Origin: Flavobacteriaceae bacterium
GTDB taxonomy: Bacteria > Bacteroidota > Bacteroidia > Flavobacteriales > Flavobacteriaceae
NCBI GenBank assembly: GCA_002693605.1
Contig: NZQO01000117.1
Span: 1-18,759 of the forward strand
DNA length: 18,759 bases
Reading direction: 5' to 3'
Part shown: one piece after another, positions 15,279 to 18,759 of the stretch
How positions within the stretch are numbered: position 1 is the stretch's first letter
Layout of the letters: every line of letters begins with the position of its first letter
The notes under the pieces: generated by a model
The model's database searches: none
Told to the model about the DNA's origin: nothing
Seen by the model: the letters and a program-made list of their open reading frames with translations, nothing else
Position numbers and translations under genes: made by a program

Positions 15279-15410
15279 ATGAAACGTTACTTTTTAATTA
15301 TGTGCGTAGCTGGTCTGTTAAGCACGGGCTTTGTGAGCTGTCGGGAGAACAACACCGTAGCTGACGATGTTGAGGACGTTGCCGATGACGTTGAAGATGC
15401 CGTAGATTAA
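15279..15410 (+). CDS. 43-residue acidic lipoprotein with a tandem heptapeptide
   Basis: The signal is MKRYFLIMCVAGLLSTGFVSC, with Cys21 as the lipid-attachment residue. The mature chain is only 23 residues: CRENNT followed by VADDVED twice and AVD. The tail is thus strongly acidic (Asp/Glu) with regularly spaced valines. Small lipoproteins of this sort, superficially like entericidins, are common in Bacteroidota; none has a function I can assign. The start at 15279 is preferred over an upstream ATG in the same frame (15084), which would add 65 residues without signal or family features and overlap the membrane protein gene. Confidence 0.75.
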   Translation: MKRYFLIMCVAGLLSTGFVSCRENNTVADDVEDVADDVEDAVD

Positions 15411-15429
15411 ACGTTGGCACTGCTACAGC

Positions 15430-15460
15430 AAAAGCCTTTCTGAATTTCAGAAAGGCTTTT
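15430..15460. terminator. Bidirectional terminator with a 14-bp perfect stem
   Basis: AAAAGCCTTTCTGA (15430-15443) pairs with TCAGAAAGGCTTTT (15447-15460) across a 3-nt loop. Each arm supplies four T at its 3' end on its own strand, so it can end both the small lipoprotein transcript and the convergent acetyltransferase transcript. The right arm overlaps the acetyltransferase stop codon (15461-15459). Confidence 0.9.
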
Positions 15461-15749
15461 ACACGTTATATCCTCGTGCCAAAAGAGACGTATATTTTGG
15501 ATTGCGCTTAATATAACCCGCTACGAATGGACATAGCGGAACCACCTTCTCGTTTTGTTCCCTTAACAGCTGCAGTACCTGTTCTACTAGTGAGGAGCCA
15601 ACCCCTTGTCCTTTGAGGGTACTCGGTACCTCGGTATGGGTTAGGTAAACTGCATCCGTCGCGCGAATATACTCGAGAATTGCCAAATTACCGTCTATGT
15701 TAAGTTCGTATCGCTTTTGCCCTGCATTATCGATTACCTGTGCATCCAT
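15459..15749 (-). CDS. YjdJ-like short GNAT acetyltransferase
   Basis: 96 residues, a minimal GNAT-like domain of the YjdJ/GTLF type. The acetyl-CoA loop is LKGQGVGSSLVEQVL (45-59). The C-terminal signature 'VVPLCPFVAGYIKRNPKY' contains Cys73 and the Tyr that are conserved in this small class. The central strand AVYLTHTEVP (33-42) is typical. Substrates of this class are mostly unknown. It lies 3 nt after the iron-sulfur protein gene, as yjdJ lies beside yjdI in E. coli, so a shared role is likely. Its stop codon overlaps the terminator. Confidence 0.88.
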   Translation of the reverse strand: MDAQVIDNAGQKRYELNIDGNLAILEYIRATDAVYLTHTEVPSTLKGQGVGSSLVEQVLQLLREQNEKVVPLCPFVAGYIKRNPKYTSLLARGYNV

Positions 15750-15752
15750 TGC

Positions 15753-16172
15753 TCATTGCTTAATGTGGGTACCGTCGCAAAAGGGCGCATTTCCAGTTTT
15801 TCCGCAGCGGCAAAAAGCAGTTGTCTTAGTTTTCTGCTCTTCCCGGCCATCATCGTGCTTAACCGTTATGGTACCAAAAACGAGCAGGGGGCCATTTTCC
15901 ATGATTTCAATCCGTGTCATATCTTTCTTCACTTCGGTATCTACTTCAGCTTCGCCGATACCATTCATATAATAACTGAGGGCACCGCTCGGGCAGGCCT
16001 TTACCGTATCGATAATACGTTCGGTTTCGGCTTTGTTTATCTGGATCCAGGGACGCACCTTGGGTTTAAAAACCTCGGGCAAATTGTGCGTACATTTTGC
16101 TGAGTGTATACAGAGCTTTGGTTTCCAGATAACCGTAACCTCGCTGTTGCTATATTCCTTTGCAGTACCCAT
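15753..16172 (-). CDS. YjdI-like iron-sulfur protein fused to a CDGSH domain
   Basis: 139 residues with two iron-sulfur modules. Residues about 11-70 are the YjdI/Fer4_19 type with Cys21-x5-Cys27 and Cys60-Pro; only three cysteines are present here, as usual for this short ferredoxin-like family. Residues about 88-137 are a CDGSH domain: Cys121-Arg-Cys123-x8-Cys132-Asp-Gly-Thr-His136, the 3Cys:1His ligand set of a [2Fe-2S] cluster. It is probably a cytoplasmic electron-transfer or redox-sensing protein. It is the first gene of a two-gene unit with the YjdJ-like acetyltransferase. A -7 box lies only 4 nt upstream of the ATG. Confidence 0.92.
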   Translation of the reverse strand: MGTAKEYSNSEVTVIWKPKLCIHSAKCTHNLPEVFKPKVRPWIQINKAETERIIDTVKACPSGALSYYMNGIGEAEVDTEVKKDMTRIEIMENGPLLVFGTITVKHDDGREEQKTKTTAFCRCGKTGNAPFCDGTHIKQ

Positions 16173-16176
16173 TTAT

Positions 16177-16184
16177 TAAAGATA
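16177..16184 (-). promoter_or_regulatory. -7 box directly upstream of the iron-sulfur protein gene
   Basis: TATCTTTA on the minus strand ends 4 nt before the ATG at 16172. CTG (16207-16205), 20 nt upstream, is one mismatch from the -33 TTG. If used, the mRNA would begin at or next to the start codon. Confidence 0.4.
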
Positions 16185-16194
16185 CGAAATTATG

Positions 16195-16221
16195 TTGGTA
16201 TTTTCAGATTGTGTACTTTTA
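16195..16221 (+). promoter_or_regulatory. Weak promoter candidate before the 16244 lipoprotein
   Basis: TTG (16195-16197) and TACTTTTA (16214-16221) resemble the two promoter elements, but they are 16 nt apart, shorter than the usual 19-21. The box ends 22 nt before the ATG at 16244. Confidence 0.3.
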
Positions 16222-16243
16222 CCTCTAAACTTCCAACAATTGC

Positions 16244-16927
16244 ATGAAAAACACACTACTCTGCCTCGTCTCTGTCCTACTATTTATTGCCTGTAAAGAC
16301 CAAACGGCAAACACGGCGTTAGAGGGCACCCGTGCCCAAGCCGATACGCTGAGCACGGCCCAGTTGATCGCCCAAAATCACGGGATAGCCAATTGGGATG
16401 CGGTTACCGAACTGGCGTTTACATTCAACGTAGATCGTGACACGAACCACTTTGAGCGATCGTGGATTTGGCTTCCAAAACAGAATCGGGTAACGCAAAT
16501 TACTGATAAAGATACTGTTACCTATACCCGAAGTAAGGTAGACAGCACCCTTAGCCGCACCGATGCCGCATTTATAAATGACTCGTATTGGTTATTGGCA
16601 CCATTTAAGCTCGTTTGGGACGAGGGTACGGAATTTTCAGAAGAAATGGCCGTTGTTGCACCTATTTCCAAGGATACGCTAAACCGACTCACGATATCGT
16701 ATGTGGGCGATGGCGGCTATACCCCGGGCGATGCATATGACTTTTTCTACGATGATACCCACACGATTCGCGAATGGGTTTTCCGAAAAGGAAACGACAG
16801 TATCCCGAGTATGGTTACCACGTGGGAGGACTACCAGGAAAAAGACGGGTTAAAACTTTCTACCGTACATACCGATAGTCTCGGGAAATTTAAACTTTAC
16901 TTTACCGGTATTTCCGTAAAGAATTAG
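16244..16927 (+). CDS. Lipoprotein of unknown function
   Basis: 227 residues. The signal peptide ends in lipobox LFIAC (Cys17). After a polar linker comes 'LIAQNHGIANWDAVTELAFTFNV' order (about 41-63), then repeated beta-strand-like segments with WLPKQNRVTQIT, YWLLAPFKLVW and KLYFTGISV at the end. The overall plan, an 'HG..W' helix, then strands rich in Asp/Thr with the 'YWL..P.KL' motif, recalls an uncharacterised family of flavobacterial lipoproteins (possibly DUF6503), perhaps with a LolA-like beta fold; this is only a resemblance. It is a single gene between its own promoter and the convergent haloperoxidase gene. No terminator is visible after it. Confidence 0.8.
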   Translation: MKNTLLCLVSVLLFIACKDQTANTALEGTRAQADTLSTAQLIAQNHGIANWDAVTELAFTFNVDRDTNHFERSWIWLPKQNRVTQITDKDTVTYTRSKVDSTLSRTDAAFINDSYWLLAPFKLVWDEGTEFSEEMAVVAPISKDTLNRLTISYVGDGGYTPGDAYDFFYDDTHTIREWVFRKGNDSIPSMVTTWEDYQEKDGLKLSTVHTDSLGKFKLYFTGISVKN

Positions 16928-16969
16928 TGCGAAAATTTAATTTTTATGCGGAAATAAGAACTTGAAGTT

Positions 16970-18759
16970 TTAATTGGCCTTCAGGAATCGGCGCGTCCAA
17001 ACTTGCGAATCGTCATCCAATAAACTCAAGAAATAGAGCCCTTCGCTGAGTGCCGAGACGTCGATTACCAATTGGGAGTTTTCAGAAAATAGCGCTTCCT
17101 GCCTCACTATTACCCTACCCTGTATATCGTAAATTGCAAAATCTACAGACCGCTGGGTTGAATAGAGAACTGTTAGACTTGTCGTAGCTGGGTTTGGGAA
17201 TAATAATCCGTCGGCCTCAACAGATTTCGAGAAGTATCGTTCGCCGAAGGCAAACGCGTTCTTACCAACCCTTTCGCCAATTAGCCTTCCAGGAATATCG
17301 TCTATGGGAGGGTGGATCCCGCCCCAAATTCGCGAGAGACTGGTTTGGTCGCTAGCGTCGCGGTAGGTTGCCCATTGCAGCTGCATAGATACCGACGGTC
17401 CCTTCTCGAAAGTCAAGAATGAATTGGCCTCGATATCGAACACGCCCATTCCCCCCGGAAAAAATTCGTCGCCCGTTAACAAGGTAAGTACCTCGGCCGC
17501 GGCGCGCGAATAGGTGGAATGTCCTGAAACATAGCCCGCAAATGGAGGCGTCACGAACGAGGGTCGTTGGTACGGAAACCACTCTTCGGCTAAGATCCAG
17601 CCCACGCCGGCAGTATCCTCTAGCGGATCGACGATGCGGTCTGGGCCCCGCCAGGTAAATAGTTTCATCTTTCCCAAATTCTCGTTGAAAGCACCGGCAA
17701 GGTCGTCACCTTCTTCTATCACTTCGATATAGCCGGGCACCAAGGGCAAACCGTGCGGATGATAGCTCGGCCCGTTTACGTTCGTTGATTGACCAAGTTG
17801 GGCCATATAGCGTATGGCGCTAATGGGCCTAACATAGTCGTAATATCCTTTCAACCCCCAGGCCGTAACCGCGACATCATGCATGGCGCCCCCAAGCAGA
17901 AAATAGGATTTTACATCCCATTCCAAATCAGTCATTTCTGCTCCCCGACCCCTATATTTTTTCTCTAGCAGCGGATTGTCACTAACGTAATTGAGTATGG
18001 TAAACCAGTGTCCCGGCGGCGTTTCACTATCGGGACCATCTGCCCAAAACTCGGCCAGCACTCGAGTGTAATCGCCCAAGGGTATTTCTTGAGGCTGGTA
18101 GGGCTGTCCTGTTACCGGATTTGTTTCTCTTCCAGTACTTGGATCGCCCCCTTCGGTTAAGTTGTAAAATTCCTGAAATTCCTGAAAACTTGCGGGCATT
18201 TCTGACAATTCGAGATTTCCGAGATTACCGGGTGAAATATCAATAGTGGCGGGCAATGTAGCGTCCATGTGCGCTCCCCAAATGGCAACTAGGGCAAAAC
18301 CCCATTTGTAAGGGTCGGTGAGACCCATTCCTTCATTTAAATACCACGGAGCACCCGGATTATGGTAAAGTTTATAATTAAAGCCATCACGGGCAACTAC
18401 TTCAGCATCATTTTCGTTCAGGGAAAATGGCACGACGTTTCCCCATTCGGGACTGAGGAACGGAGGTTGCCCACCCGGAATGGTGTTCCCGCTCTGATCG
18501 ACATAACTTTCAACCTTAAGGGGCTGCCAATGATTGGGAAAAGTCATTTCTGGATTGCCGGAAAGATCGGTATTCAAAGGTTCGTTAAGGGGTTCGTAAA
18601 ATTGGTTGGCATAGTCGTTCATCTCATTTGCCCCATCTTGCAGTCCAAACTCGATTAATTTTTCGGCTATGTAATTTCCGAGGGCCGCAGGTTCCCCATT
18701 TTTATAATCGGTCGATGCATAGTTACGGTCATACCCGAATTTCTGCATAAGCGAATCTA
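16970..18759 (-). CDS. Vanadium-dependent haloperoxidase-type protein with T9SS sorting domain, N-terminus missing
   Basis: The frame is open to the window edge, so the ATG at 18748 is internal (it is preceded by in-frame Asp-Ser-Leu) and the true start lies outside. Counting from that Met, the PAP2/haloperoxidase core has SGHSTYSRAAAEVL (408-421) with His410 and RIWGGIHPPIDD (473-484) with Arg473 and His479, the residues that hold vanadate or phosphate in this superfamily; 'YDYVRPISAIRYM' (303-315) is also typical. Residues about 515-592 are a type A T9SS sorting domain (LLFPNPATTSLTV, then VDFAIYDIQGRVI, ending in WTRRFLKAN), so the protein is exported across the outer membrane. Haloperoxidases oxidise halides with H2O2; the related acid phosphatases hydrolyse phosphate esters, and the activity here is not proven. 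Confidence 0.88.
   Translation of the reverse strand, partial: DSLMQKFGYDRNYASTDYKNGEPAALGNYIAEKLIEFGLQDGANEMNDYANQFYEPLNEPLNTDLSGNPEMTFPNHWQPLKVESYVDQSGNTIPGGQPPFLSPEWGNVVPFSLNENDAEVVARDGFNYKLYHNPGAPWYLNEGMGLTDPYKWGFALVAIWGAHMDATLPATIDISPGNLGNLELSEMPASFQEFQEFYNLTEGGDPSTGRETNPVTGQPYQPQEIPLGDYTRVLAEFWADGPDSETPPGHWFTILNYVSDNPLLEKKYRGRGAEMTDLEWDVKSYFLLGGAMHDVAVTAWGLKGYYDYVRPISAIRYMAQLGQSTNVNGPSYHPHGLPLVPGYIEVIEEGDDLAGAFNENLGKMKLFTWRGPDRIVDPLEDTAGVGWILAEEWFPYQRPSFVTPPFAGYVSGHSTYSRAAAEVLTLLTGDEFFPGGMGVFDIEANSFLTFEKGPSVSMQLQWATYRDASDQTSLSRIWGGIHPPIDDIPGRLIGERVGKNAFAFGERYFSKSVEADGLLFPNPATTSLTVLYSTQRSVDFAIYDIQGRVIVRQEALFSENSQLVIDVSALSEGLYFLSLLDDDSQVWTRRFLKAN

Noticed and set aside
15697..16103. Plus-strand ORFs of 91 and 128 codons across the YjdJ/YjdI pair
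   Set aside because: The minus strand carries two recognisable proteins with complete ligand motifs over the same bases.
1..18759. Looked for CRISPR arrays, tRNA/rRNA genes, insertion sequences and phage or conjugation genes
   Set aside because: No direct-repeat array, cloverleaf, transposase or integrase was seen; gene content is ordinary flavobacterial chromosome.

Overview
The window reads as a chromosomal piece of a marine-type member of the Flavobacteriaceae (Bacteroidota). The evidence is Bacteroidota-style -7 promoter boxes (TAnnTTTG/A) in place of E. coli-type promoters, no clear Shine-Dalgarno sequences, many short lipoproteins with N-terminal lipoboxes, a C-terminal type IX secretion (T9SS) sorting domain, and family-level similarity of nearly every protein to flavobacterial proteins. 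I cannot name genus or species from the sequence alone. I saw no tRNA, rRNA, insertion sequence, prophage or CRISPR array.

Layout. 1-238 (-) is the start of a lipoprotein cut by the window edge. 332-538 (+) is a one-pass membrane microprotein with four cysteines. 647-2301 (+) holds a membrane family-2 glycosyltransferase that overlaps an ECF sigma factor. 2448-4326 (+) is lipA followed closely by a type I GAPDH. 4379-6631 (+) is a TPR hybrid histidine kinase whose stop codon overlaps that of lpxK (-, 6628-7641). Divergent from lpxK is a Nif3-family gene followed 3 nt later by a coiled-coil 'zinc ribbon' protein that has lost every zinc cysteine (7756-9636). A terminator, a lipoprotein MsrA (9744-10427) and a bidirectional terminator follow, then a SAM methyltransferase (-, 10459-11262).

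11351-14959 (+) is the most interesting block: flavin reductase-family protein, a 49-residue DUF2256 zinc-finger protein, a DASH cryptochrome/photolyase and an iron-sulfur bacterial (6-4)-type photolyase, all overlapping or nearly touching. It looks like a photoreactivation operon with a flavin-handling enzyme and a small uncharacterised partner. The rest holds two tiny envelope proteins (15070-15410), a bidirectional terminator, a YjdJ/YjdI-like pair of acetyltransferase and double iron-sulfur protein (-, 15459-16172), an unrecognised lipoprotein (+, 16244-16927) and the C-terminal part of a secreted vanadium-dependent haloperoxidase-type protein (-, 16970 to the window end).

Recurrent themes are gene packing (overlapping stops and starts, TTG starts, stop codons inside terminator hairpins), candidate promoters so close to the start codon that the transcripts could be leaderless, and several iron-sulfur, redox or oxidative-damage functions (lipoyl synthase, MsrA, photolyases, CDGSH protein, haloperoxidase).
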